6,746 nt of DNA from Methanomicrobium sp. (GCA_017553245.1 JAFZMT010000151.1:1-6746); one strand, 5' to 3'; counted from the first letter of the stretch, positions 1 through 5,394 are shown. Program-made: numbers and translations. Notes: a model not told the origin generated them from the letters alone.

Positions 1-165
1 GATGGCGATGGAGTTGGTCATGAGACCTATGACCGCTTTGAAAGCGGCAAGAGCAACATTGGCAAGTATGCCTATGACGCTGGTCTTTATGATCGTTCTT
101 TCGCGCAAATCTTCTTTTGCGGCATTGGAAGAGCCGTTATCGTCATTACCCTCTATAAGTCTCAT
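1..165 (-). CDS. Cation diffusion facilitator (CDF) family metal transporter, N-terminal part, truncated by window edge
   Basis: Reading the minus strand from the ATG at 165-163 gives 55 codons that stay open to base 1, so the gene continues beyond the window. After about 20 polar residues comes the segment ERTIIKTSVIGILANVALA, followed by FKAVIGLMTNSIAI. This is the typical start of a CDF (ZitB/YiiP-like) efflux protein: a short basic cytoplasmic N-terminus leading into transmembrane helix 1 (about residues 28-48) and the N-S-x-A entry to helix 2. Family members export Zn2+, Mn2+, Fe2+ or similar divalent cations from the cytoplasm by proton exchange; the metal-binding aspartates of helices 2 and 5 are outside the window, so the substrate cannot be judged. 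A GGAG ribosome-binding site at 178-175, nine bases before the ATG, supports this start. The gene is transcribed in the same direction as the FtsZ-like gene, 208 bp downstream of it. I am confident of the family and not of the substrate. Confidence 0.85.
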   Translation of the reverse strand, partial: MRLIEGNDDNGSSNAAKEDLRERTIIKTSVIGILANVALAAFKAVIGLMTNSIAI

Positions 166-207
166 ATTTCGTGTCTCCGTAACAGTGTATGGTTATTTTC
201 CTGAAGA

Positions 208-222
208 TTTATCATTATTTAT
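208..222 (-). promoter_or_regulatory. Possible TATA-box region for the CDF transporter gene
   Basis: On the minus strand the stretch AATAAATAATGATAAATC lies about 45-55 bases before the CDF start codon. An archaeal TATA box here would place transcription initiation about 20 bases before the ATG, leaving room for the GGAG site at 175-178. The match to the archaeal consensus is loose and the whole interval is AT-rich, so this is a suggestion only. Confidence 0.3.
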
Positions 223-305
223 TCAGTTCTTTCAATGCGGATGAATGAACGGACGTATGAAAGCGAAGAGTAATGCGTGCGGTCTGAAAACGTTATGATA
301 CAGCG

Positions 306-312
306 AAAAAAA
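306..312 (-). terminator. T-run terminator candidate downstream of the FtsZ-like gene
   Basis: The minus strand carries seven consecutive T (TTCTTTTTTTCG context) about 60 bases after the TAA of the FtsZ-like gene, preceded by another T5 tract near 330-335. Archaeal intrinsic termination depends mainly on U-runs and does not need a hairpin; I see no strong stem immediately before it. The run sits between the FtsZ-like stop and the CDF promoter region, where a terminator is expected. Confidence 0.45.
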
Positions 313-373
313 GAATGGATTATGTAAAAATATGTAAATTCCGACGGAACGGGTATTATGATTGCATCCGCGC

Positions 374-3300
374 TTACATCCAGAATCCGTCATCGTCGTC
401 GTTTTTGGTTTCGCTTTTGTTTTCTTTTCCGGTTTCTGTTCCTGTTCCCTTTCCGGTCGCCTTACCCTTCGGGTTCTGCATGTTTGCGGAAGTGCCCGAA
501 CGGGTGTCTATCGGATTCTTCTGCATCTTAATCGGACCCGAACCGCCCTTGCCTGTTTTTGCGGGCGGAATTTGGGCATTGCCCACCTTTATGCCGCCGG
601 AGAGCGGTTCAATCGGTCTGGGGACATTGCCGCGTGTCCTGATATCGCCCGATAGAAGTTCTTTTGGTGCCTTGCCCGTGCCTGCGCCCGCGCTGACGCC
701 GCCCGACAACAGTTCCTTCGGCGGCTTTATCGGGGAGCCTGTCCGGATTCCGCCGGAGAGAAGTTCCACGGGTTTCTTTGCGGAGCTTCCCATCGGCGTC
801 TTACTGCCGGTGAGATTGTCTTTCGGCTTTATGTTGGGGTGGAGGGAGAGTTTTCCGCCCGAGATGCTCTTGTCCTTGATAATGGGCTGAATCGAGACGT
901 TTCCGCCACCGAATGCGCTGTCGTTGGGCTTAAACGACTGTTTTCCGGCGGAGATCCTGCCGCCGCTGAAGGTCGAGTCATTCGGCTTGAAGGACTGTTT
1001 ACCCGCGATGAGTTTGCTGCCGCCGCCGGTGAACGTGCTGTCGTTGGGACCGAAGGATTTCGTGCCCGCGGATATGCCGCCTCCCGTAAACGTCGTGTCT
1101 CTGGGTCTGAAACTGCCTTTGGAGTGCGTACCCGCGTTATCTATATTGATGGTCTCCCCGACCGAACAGACATCGCTTCGGCGTTTACTGCCCGAATCGC
1201 CGAGGACGAACTTTTCGCCCACCGAGCAGACGTCGCTGCGGAGTTTTCCGTCCGCGCTTTCCATGCCGTCGATTGAGAATATCCTGTCCTTTGGGGTGCT
1301 TCCGAGATCGACGGTCGTCATGCGCGTCATGTCCAGATCCGTCTTCTTTGATCGTCCCGGGAGATTGAGATCAATCATCTTGTCGGTCGTCTCTTTTTTG
1401 CCGCCGGCAATCGTTATCTTATCAGTCCGTATCTCCCCTTCTTCCGCGGGCTTAACCTCGGGGCTTATGCTCTTTTCTTCCTCTTTATACTCCTCGTATT
1501 CCTGTTCTTTTATGTATTCCGGCGATGTCTGCGGATATGTATCCTCTTCCTTTGCCTCTATGATATAGGACATTGCCGCATCCGAGAAGACGGCGCCCTT
1601 TGCCTTGCCCGCATTGGATGTGAAGTCATCGCCGTCATCGTCGTCGAGGAGTTCCTCAAATGCCAGACCGCCGCTTTCATCTCCGGTATCTATGTCGTCC
1701 GTGTAGAACACCGCGCCCGACGGCGCTTTTTCGGTCTCGAAATCGCCGGCATCTTCGAGGAAATCATCTATGTTGAGGCTGTCGGCGGCGTCATTCTGCG
1801 CTGAGAACTGAGACTGTGCCGAAAACTGTGACTGCGAAGAGAACGGCGACTGCTGAGACGAAAACTGCGACGGACCCTGCTGCGGGAATTGTTCCTCGAA
1901 GTCCGAGTATCCGTTATCCTCGATTATCGGCGCCAGATTGGGATTATTCGGCTGTCGCTTCGGCGGCACGGACGAGAAGCCGCCTATGAGTTCCCATGCC
2001 TCGTTCTCTATAGACTGCTCGTCGAACTGATTCTGCATGTAGGGGTTGTTCTGCGGCGGCTGACCGAACTGCTGTTGATTCTGCTGATTATACTGATTGT
2101 ACTGCTGCTGCGGGCTGAACTGTTGCTGACCGCCGAACCCGGGATTCCGATTAAACTGCGGCTGAGGCTGTCCCTGTTGCGGGTTGTACTGCGGCGCCTG
2201 CTGAGCCTGCCCGAACTGATTGTTGTTGAAGTTATTCTGAGGATACTGCTGCTGAGGCTGACCGTTAAACTGCGGCGGCTGACCCTGCTGCTGACCGAAT
2301 TGGGGCTGTCCGTTGAACGGAGGCTGTTGGAACGGCTGCTGCCCGTTTATCTGAGGATTCTGCCGGTTATACTGCTGATTGGGTGTAGAGTGCTGTGCCA
2401 TAATATCAATAATCGGATCTGCCGTCATCTCCGGCGGTGTCGTCTGTTTTTCGCCCACGAAATCAAGTTCGGGCGCGGGTTTGCCGCTTCCCTTACCCGT
2501 AAGCAGCAAAGTCTCCTCCTCGTCAAGTACCTTCAATTTCTCATCCTCCTTTTTCTTCTGTTTCTCTTCTTCCTCAATCTCCTTTCTCAGTCTGCGAATC
2601 TCTTCCAGACGCGGGATATTGTGTATGCCGGAGAGCATGATGATGATACCGACGAAGCGGACGTTGCCCACGGGATAATCGCCGGAGCGCATCTCAAGAC
2701 CGGCGATACTTGAGTCTATCCACTTGCGCACGGTCTGAAATCCCTTCATTGAAAGCTCTTTTGAGGGACCCGCGATAAGGATAAGCGCCTTTTCGGCGCT
2801 GGTGAGGTCACAGGGGACGGATATCTCTTCGTAGACCGCCTGTTTTGCCAGCGCAACTATCCTTGTCGCACGCTTGTGCGAGCCTTCGGCGAAGTATGCC
2901 TCGGAGCGCCACTTCTCAAAGGCATCGAGGAGATTGAACGGCAGTGCCTCGCTTGCGTATCCGATTGCCGTAATGCCGTTGCCCTTGAGAGTGTTGAGGA
3001 TTTCGCCGGCGTCGAGCACGGTCTGCGCGGATTCGACGCCGCGGTCGTCAAACTCACCCGCACGTAGCAGAAGATCGATCTGCTTGGCAATCCTCTCGTT
3101 GAGCATCATGTAGATGTCGCGGGGGTTGTTGGGCATGTTCCTGCCGTAAGGCGAGGGTTTTACTACGGTTTCGCCGCGCTCGTTGACCGTGGTCTCGAAT
3201 GAGGATTTGATCTTCTTATACCATGTCTCGTTGTCGAAGAGGATTATGCCGTCGACGCATTTCTCTATCTTTTCGATGTCGTCCGCGGCTTTTTTGGCGA

Positions 3301-3706
3301 CCGCTCTTCCCTCGCGGAGGTAGGGGAGGGTGCAGACCGCAAAAACGGGTTCAAAGTAGGATTTTCTTATCTCCGCGGTTATGTCGGGGACAATCTCGCA
3401 GACGTTGCCGCCAAGACCGGTGAAGACCAAAATGGCGTCAATGTCGATATTGTCAAGGCTCTTGACGCGGTTCATGATCTCGCTGACGTCTACGGTTGAG
3501 TGTATGTCGTACTGGACGTCGGGGTCGATGACCGAGAAGAGAATCTTGGATGTTTCGGGCAGAAACTTGAGTTGCGCAAGGAAATTGCTGTCGACGTCGA
3601 CGACAACCGAAGAAACACAGCTTACGCTGGATTTTCTGTCATGATTGTAAAGCTGATCCACTATTCGTGAACCTGCTCCCCCAACTCCTATTGCCAGTAT
3701 TCTCAT
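374..3706 (-). CDS. Large FtsZ/tubulin-superfamily GTPase-like protein with Q/N-rich and repetitive C-terminal extension
   Basis: The product has 1110 residues, against roughly 350-400 for an ordinary archaeal FtsZ or CetZ. Residues 1-365 read as a tubulin/FtsZ fold: GVGGAGSRI at 7-15 matches the first nucleotide-binding loop (T1); FTGLGGNVCE at 95-104 sits where FtsZ has its GGTGTG loop (T4) but is clearly altered; LPYLREGRA (127-135) and VDGIILFDN (151-159) match the FtsZ core; and the T7 catalytic loop appears as VLDAGEIL (230-237), keeping acidic residues D232 and E235. A highly charged helix or short coiled coil follows (about 366-398), then a Q/N/P/G-rich segment (about 441-565), an S/Q then D/E-rich linker (600-745), three sets of short repeats (823-1042), and an acidic-aromatic end DDDDGFWM. 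The extension is probably disordered. An AAGGAT site at 3719-3714, seven bases before the ATG, supports the start. Its cellular role (division, shape, partition, membrane remodelling) is unknown. It is too divergent to call ftsZ, ftsZ1/2 or cetZ. Confidence 0.88.
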   Translation of the reverse strand: MRILAIGVGGAGSRIVDQLYNHDRKSSVSCVSSVVVDVDSNFLAQLKFLPETSKILFSVIDPDVQYDIHSTVDVSEIMNRVKSLDNIDIDAILVFTGLGGNVCEIVPDITAEIRKSYFEPVFAVCTLPYLREGRAVAKKAADDIEKIEKCVDGIILFDNETWYKKIKSSFETTVNERGETVVKPSPYGRNMPNNPRDIYMMLNERIAKQIDLLLRAGEFDDRGVESAQTVLDAGEILNTLKGNGITAIGYASEALPFNLLDAFEKWRSEAYFAEGSHKRATRIVALAKQAVYEEISVPCDLTSAEKALILIAGPSKELSMKGFQTVRKWIDSSIAGLEMRSGDYPVGNVRFVGIIIMLSGIHNIPRLEEIRRLRKEIEEEEKQKKKEDEKLKVLDEEETLLLTGKGSGKPAPELDFVGEKQTTPPEMTADPIIDIMAQHSTPNQQYNRQNPQINGQQPFQQPPFNGQPQFGQQQGQPPQFNGQPQQQYPQNNFNNNQFGQAQQAPQYNPQQGQPQPQFNRNPGFGGQQQFSPQQQYNQYNQQNQQQFGQPPQNNPYMQNQFDEQSIENEAWELIGGFSSVPPKRQPNNPNLAPIIEDNGYSDFEEQFPQQGPSQFSSQQSPFSSQSQFSAQSQFSAQNDAADSLNIDDFLEDAGDFETEKAPSGAVFYTDDIDTGDESGGLAFEELLDDDDGDDFTSNAGKAKGAVFSDAAMSYIIEAKEEDTYPQTSPEYIKEQEYEEYKEEEKSISPEVKPAEEGEIRTDKITIAGGKKETTDKMIDLNLPGRSKKTDLDMTRMTTVDLGSTPKDRIFSIDGMESADGKLRSDVCSVGEKFVLGDSGSKRRSDVCSVGETINIDNAGTHSKGSFRPRDTTFTGGGISAGTKSFGPNDSTFTGGGSKLIAGKQSFKPNDSTFSGGRISAGKQSFKPNDSAFGGGNVSIQPIIKDKSISGGKLSLHPNIKPKDNLTGSKTPMGSSAKKPVELLSGGIRTGSPIKPPKELLSGGVSAGAGTGKAPKELLSGDIRTRGNVPRPIEPLSGGIKVGNAQIPPAKTGKGGSGPIKMQKNPIDTRSGTSANMQNPKGKATGKGTGTETGKENKSETKNDDDDGFWM
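581..775 (-). repeat. Four imperfect protein repeats around P-x-E-L/P-L-S-G-G in the FtsZ-like tail
   Basis: Residues 978-1042 of the FtsZ-like protein contain KPVELLSGGIRTG, PPKELLSGGVSAG, APKELLSGDIRTR and RPIEPLSGGIKVG, four copies at a spacing of about 15-19 residues. Each is a small hydrophobic-acidic patch (ELLSGG) in a basic, glycine-rich background, which looks like a multivalent linear motif rather than a folded domain. Confidence 0.8.
899..1114 (-). repeat. Four imperfect protein repeats of the S-F-x-P-N-D-S-x-F-x-G-G type in the FtsZ-like tail
   Basis: Residues 865-936 contain SFRPRDTTFTGGG, SFGPNDSTFTGGG, SFKPNDSTFSGG and SFKPNDSAFGGG, joined by ISAG-x-K linkers, giving a period of about 17-18 residues. 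The DNA is repeated in step with the protein, with differences scattered through the copies, so the array is probably an old, in-frame duplication kept under protein-level selection. Confidence 0.8.
1154..1240 (-). repeat. Duplicated RSDVCSVGE motif in the FtsZ-like protein
   Basis: The nonapeptide RSDVCSVGE occurs exactly twice, at residues 823-831 and 843-851, 20 residues apart, and each copy carries one of the few cysteines of the C-terminal half. This marks a third repeat family, distinct from the two that follow it. Confidence 0.75.
2012..2386 (-). repeat. DNA segment encoding the Q/N-rich prion-like region of the FtsZ-like protein
   Basis: Residues about 441-565 are dominated by Q, N, P, G, F and Y, with phrases such as FNGQPQFGQQQGQ and QQQYNQYNQQNQQQ and almost no charge. 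On the plus strand this appears as repeated CTG/CGG/CTGCTG triplets, which also create long but meaningless leucine-rich frames on the opposite strand. The amino-acid composition is that of a prion-like, condensate-prone disordered segment. Confidence 0.85.
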
Positions 3707-3713
3707 ATCATTT

Positions 3714-3719
3714 ATCCTT
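3714..3719 (-). promoter_or_regulatory. Ribosome-binding site of the FtsZ-like gene
   Basis: The minus strand reads AAGGATAAATGATATG, so AAGGAT is seven bases before the start ATG at 3706. This selects that ATG rather than the nearby out-of-frame ATG within the spacer. Confidence 0.55.
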
Positions 3720-3760
3720 ATGAGTTGTCGCCGAATCTGACCTGTGCATTTACGTTACTT

Positions 3761-3768
3761 TATTTAAA
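3761..3768 (-). promoter_or_regulatory. TATA-like box of the FtsZ-like gene
   Basis: On the minus strand TTTAAATA occurs within GAATATATTTTAAATAAAG, 55-62 bases before the start codon. With the usual archaeal spacing of about 25 bases to the start site, the leader would be about 30 bases and would include the AAGGAT site. It is the best-placed TATA candidate in this interval. Confidence 0.5.
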
Positions 3769-3778
3769 ATATATTCAG

Positions 3779-3793
3779 AAGTATCAAATACTT
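3779..3793. promoter_or_regulatory. 15-bp perfect dyad, operator candidate at the FtsZ-like promoter
   Basis: AAGTAT and ATACTT form a perfect inverted repeat around the spacer CAA. The site lies 10 bp upstream of the proposed TATA box, where a dimeric winged-helix regulator could affect TFB/TBP binding. The regulator encoded at 4054-4335 is the obvious local candidate, but that link is inference. Confidence 0.5.
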
Positions 3794-3800
3794 TGTTCTT

Positions 3801-3822
3801 TGACGGCAGGCAGTTGCCGTCA
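3801..3822. repeat. Inverted repeat with 8-bp arms (TGACGGCA / TGCCGTCA)
   Basis: TGACGGCA at 3801-3808 and its exact reverse complement at 3815-3822 enclose a 6-base loop. It stands out as GC-rich in an AT-rich spacer. It could be a protein-binding dyad upstream of the promoter, or an RNA hairpin near the end of the winged-helix transcript; no T-run follows on the minus strand, so a simple intrinsic terminator is less likely. Confidence 0.6.
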
Positions 3823-3835
3823 TCACTTATCACTT

Positions 3836-3857
3836 ACGGACATCAGACGCTGTCCGT
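3836..3857. repeat. Inverted repeat with 7-bp arms (ACGGACA / TGTCCGT)
   Basis: ACGGACA at 3836-3842 and TGTCCGT at 3851-3857 are exact reverse complements separated by 8 bases. The inner GGAC/GTCC core resembles the dyad at 5374-5388 in front of the membrane-protein gene, hinting at a shared binding factor, though the spacer lengths differ. Confidence 0.55.
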
Positions 3858-3916
3858 TGCCGTATATGTTTTACGTATTTTATATGTATATGTTGTACTT
3901 TTAATCAGATAATACC

Positions 3917-4037
3917 GACTATATAAATTTGACATATTTTCGATATGAGTCTGATATATGTTTGACATATTTTCGATATGAATCCTATATAAGTTCGATA
4001 TATATTCGATATAAATTCGATATATTTTCGAAGACTT
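3917..4037. repeat. Array of about eleven 11-bp AT-rich direct repeats (TTCGATATAWN), iteron-like
   Basis: Dividing the sequence into 11-bp steps from 3917 gives GACTATATAAA, TTTGACATATT, TTCGATATGAG, TCTGATATATG, TTTGACATATT, TTCGATATGAA, TCCTATATAAG, TTCGATATATA, TTCGATATAAA, TTCGATATATT and the degenerate TTCGAAGACTT. A 33-bp higher-order unit is visible at 3928-3960 and 3961-3993, with the first 21 bases identical. A step of 11 bp is close to one helical turn, so every copy faces nearly the same side of the duplex. The array is immediately downstream of the winged-helix gene and about 210-330 bases upstream of the FtsZ-like start. The plus-strand reading frame across it is only the translation of the 33-bp unit and is not considered a gene. 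Confidence 0.85.
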
Positions 4038-4053
4038 CTCCCCGAAGGCGCCT

Positions 4054-4335
4054 TCAGAGATCGAATTCCTTCAGGATTTCCATGAAGGTTTTGTATTTTT
4101 CTATGTATTTCAGACCTTTTTCCGCAAGGTAAACCGTCTTTTTCGTCTTGTCCTCGATGACTTCGGTTACGAACTCTTTTTCGAGGAGTTCCTTATAATA
4201 TCTTGCGAAATTGCTGGATGAGATATTTGTCTGTCTCAGAAGCGGCGTATATCGCATCTGATTGTTATTTTTACGAATTATAATCAGAATGTCGTATATT
4301 ATCCGATGCTTGCTTCTGTTTCTTTCCATGGACAT
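4054..4335 (-). CDS. Small archaeal winged helix-turn-helix DNA-binding protein
   Basis: The 93-residue product is basic at the N-terminus (MSMERNRSKHR) and then matches the one-domain archaeal winged-helix regulators of the COG3432 / HTH_45 type: helix 1 RIIYDILIIIRKN, a helix-turn-helix MRYTPLLRQTNISSSNFARYY in which ISSSNFARYY is the likely recognition helix, then helix KELLEKEFVT and a wing with EVIEDKTKKTVYLAEKG, ending in a helix KYIEKYKTFMEILKEF that often mediates dimers. No ligand or receiver domain is present. The gene begins 10 bp after the stop of the upstream membrane-protein gene, so the two probably share one mRNA. The ATG at 4335 is preceded by GGGGATAA, the same arrangement as the neighbouring membrane gene (GGGATAAT before its ATG). 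A second in-frame ATG at 4329 would give 91 residues and is a real alternative. Likely targets are the dyads or the 11-bp array just downstream, by inference from location. Confidence 0.85.
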   Translation of the reverse strand: MSMERNRSKHRIIYDILIIIRKNNNQMRYTPLLRQTNISSSNFARYYKELLEKEFVTEVIEDKTKKTVYLAEKGLKYIEKYKTFMEILKEFDL

Positions 4336-4345
4336 TTATCCCCGC

Positions 4346-5335
4346 TTATGACCTGTTTTCCCCGATGCCTGCGGCGCAGTCGGCATTGCAGTCGGCGTTG
4401 CCGTCCGAGTCCGGCGATTTGTCGGATTCATCCGGGTTTTGCGAGTCCTCATTTTCATCCGATTCATCCGGGATGTCATTCTCATCGGGGATGTCATTTT
4501 CATCCGATATATCGGAGTCTTCTGAATCGTCAGAGTCCTTAAAATCTTCGTCCGTTATCTCCGAATATCCCGAATCTCCCAAATCTCCCGATGGTCGGTC
4601 AATTCTGTAAATCCTGCTGAGTCTGAGATAAATCGAGAAGAAGATAATCGCGGACAGCAGCATTACAGGCAGAAGCCAGCCTCGCGGCAGGAGTCCTTTC
4701 GCATAGAACTGCACGTTAAGAACCCAGAAGATGAAAAGCAGGAGATTGGTAACCCTGTTTTTCGTTATGATCCTGCCGTTACCGTTGTATTCTCTGATGA
4801 GGTCATATATCATGACGGCGGCGAAGAAGACCGCAAGTATTGCAATCAGGACTATTTCCATGCGCATGGCAAGGAACGGGAGCACGATTACCGCCGAACC
4901 CGCATATAAGACGGCGTCGGTCATCAGCCGTTCTCTGCCCTCTATGTCGTGATTCCTTGCGAGTATTGAGACGGCAAGCGAAAGAAATGCGACGGTTCCG
5001 AAAAAGAGCATCGCGAAAATGCATATTTTATCCAGAAAGACAGCGTCGTTCAAGGTCTTCATGCTGTAATTGAAGATCGTTACGAAGCTGAACAGGCGAA
5101 ATACGGATGCGAGCGCAAAGAATACGAAGAAATTTCTGAAGTAGTGCAGACCGCAATGTCCCGTAAGTTCATAGATCTCCTTTGTCCTGAAGTAGATCAC
5201 GAGGCACATGCAGATTATGAAGAGATGATAGATTATCTCGGAGAATACGCTGAGATCATCCAGCATAGGCGGAAACTGCGGGGGATACGGATGATCCCCG
5301 AGCGGAGGCATATCTTCCGGACGTAGTCTGAACAT
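4346..5335 (-). CDS. Seven-helix membrane protein with acidic repetitive C-terminal tail, function unknown
   Basis: The 329-residue product starts with a proline-rich, probably external segment (about 1-28), then shows seven hydrophobic stretches at about 30-49, 66-88, 105-125, 140-157, 160-180, 195-212 and 219-238. Helix 2 includes FRNFFVFFALASVFRLFSF, a pattern I associate with uncharacterised methanogen membrane proteins, though I cannot name a family with confidence. Residues 250-329 form a hydrophilic tail rich in D, E and S with tandem DENDIP and NADC repeats; it is presumably cytoplasmic if the N-terminus is outside. There is no catalytic or transporter signature I can see. GGGATAAT precedes the ATG. 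It is the first gene of a two-gene minus-strand unit with the winged-helix gene (10-bp gap), which suggests a sensor or anchor paired with a regulator; that role is inference. Confidence 0.8.
   Translation of the reverse strand: MFRLRPEDMPPLGDHPYPPQFPPMLDDLSVFSEIIYHLFIICMCLVIYFRTKEIYELTGHCGLHYFRNFFVFFALASVFRLFSFVTIFNYSMKTLNDAVFLDKICIFAMLFFGTVAFLSLAVSILARNHDIEGRERLMTDAVLYAGSAVIVLPFLAMRMEIVLIAILAVFFAAVMIYDLIREYNGNGRIITKNRVTNLLLFIFWVLNVQFYAKGLLPRGWLLPVMLLSAIIFFSIYLRLSRIYRIDRPSGDLGDSGYSEITDEDFKDSDDSEDSDISDENDIPDENDIPDESDENEDSQNPDESDKSPDSDGNADCNADCAAGIGENRS
4376..4399 (-). repeat. Two 12-bp direct repeats encoding NADCNADC
   Basis: On the plus strand GCAGTCGGCATT (4376-4387) is followed by GCAGTCGGCGTT (4388-4399), one base different. 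They encode the only two cysteines of the acidic tail of the membrane protein. Confidence 0.7.
4471..4506 (-). repeat. Two 18-bp tandem repeats encoding the DENDIP units of the membrane-protein tail
   Basis: Plus-strand GGATGTCATTCTCATCGG (4471-4488) is followed by GGATGTCATTTTCATCCG (4489-4506), 16 of 18 bases identical. The unit is a multiple of three, so the acidic tail can grow or shrink without a frameshift. Confidence 0.75.
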
Positions 5336-5373
5336 ATTATCCCTTATTTTGAATTATTCCGTATAATAAACTG

Positions 5374-5388
5374 TGGACTCTCTGTCCA
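5374..5388. promoter_or_regulatory. 15-bp dyad TGGAC-N5-GTCCA, operator candidate of the membrane-protein gene
   Basis: TGGAC at 5374-5378 and GTCCA at 5384-5388 are perfect inverted repeats separated by TCTCT. The site lies between the TATA-like element at 5395-5402 and the start site that element would predict (about 5370), a position where a bound repressor blocks polymerase recruitment in archaea. Confidence 0.4.
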
Positions 5389-5394
5389 TACTCC

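Larger units (their letters stand above)
3707..4053. other. 347-bp structured intergenic region between the FtsZ-like and winged-helix genes
   Basis: No convincing gene lies here. From the FtsZ-like start outwards it holds a ribosome-binding site, a TATA-like box (3761-3768), a 15-bp dyad (3779-3793), an 8-bp-arm inverted repeat (3801-3822), two TCACTTA direct repeats (3823-3836), a 7-bp-arm inverted repeat (3836-3857), AT-rich sequence with several TATATG words, and the 11-bp repeat array (3917-4037). A GAAGGCGCCTTC palindrome at 4044-4055 overlaps the winged-helix stop codon. Confidence 0.7.

Noticed and set aside
2..244. 80-codon plus-strand frame at the left edge
   Set aside because: It is antisense to the CDF transporter N-terminus, which matches its family clearly on the minus strand.
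839..1568. Two overlapping plus-strand frames (839-1276 and 924-1568) with internal repetition
   Set aside because: They mirror the repeated tail of the FtsZ-like protein on the opposite strand, and their repetition follows from that gene.
1889..2713. Long leucine-rich plus-strand frame (274 codons)
   Set aside because: It is the complement of the Q/N-rich and charged coding sequence of the FtsZ-like gene; CAG/CAA codons read in antisense give leucine runs. No domain is recognisable and the minus-strand gene is clear.
4044..4055. GAAGGCGCCTTC palindrome at the winged-helix stop codon as a terminator
   Set aside because: It has no loop and no following T-run on the minus strand, so it is a weak terminator; it may be a chance palindrome in the 3' end of the gene.
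3929..4132. 67-codon plus-strand frame with an 11-residue repeat (TYFRYESDI type)
   Set aside because: It is the translation of the 33-bp unit of the noncoding array and then runs antisense into the winged-helix gene.
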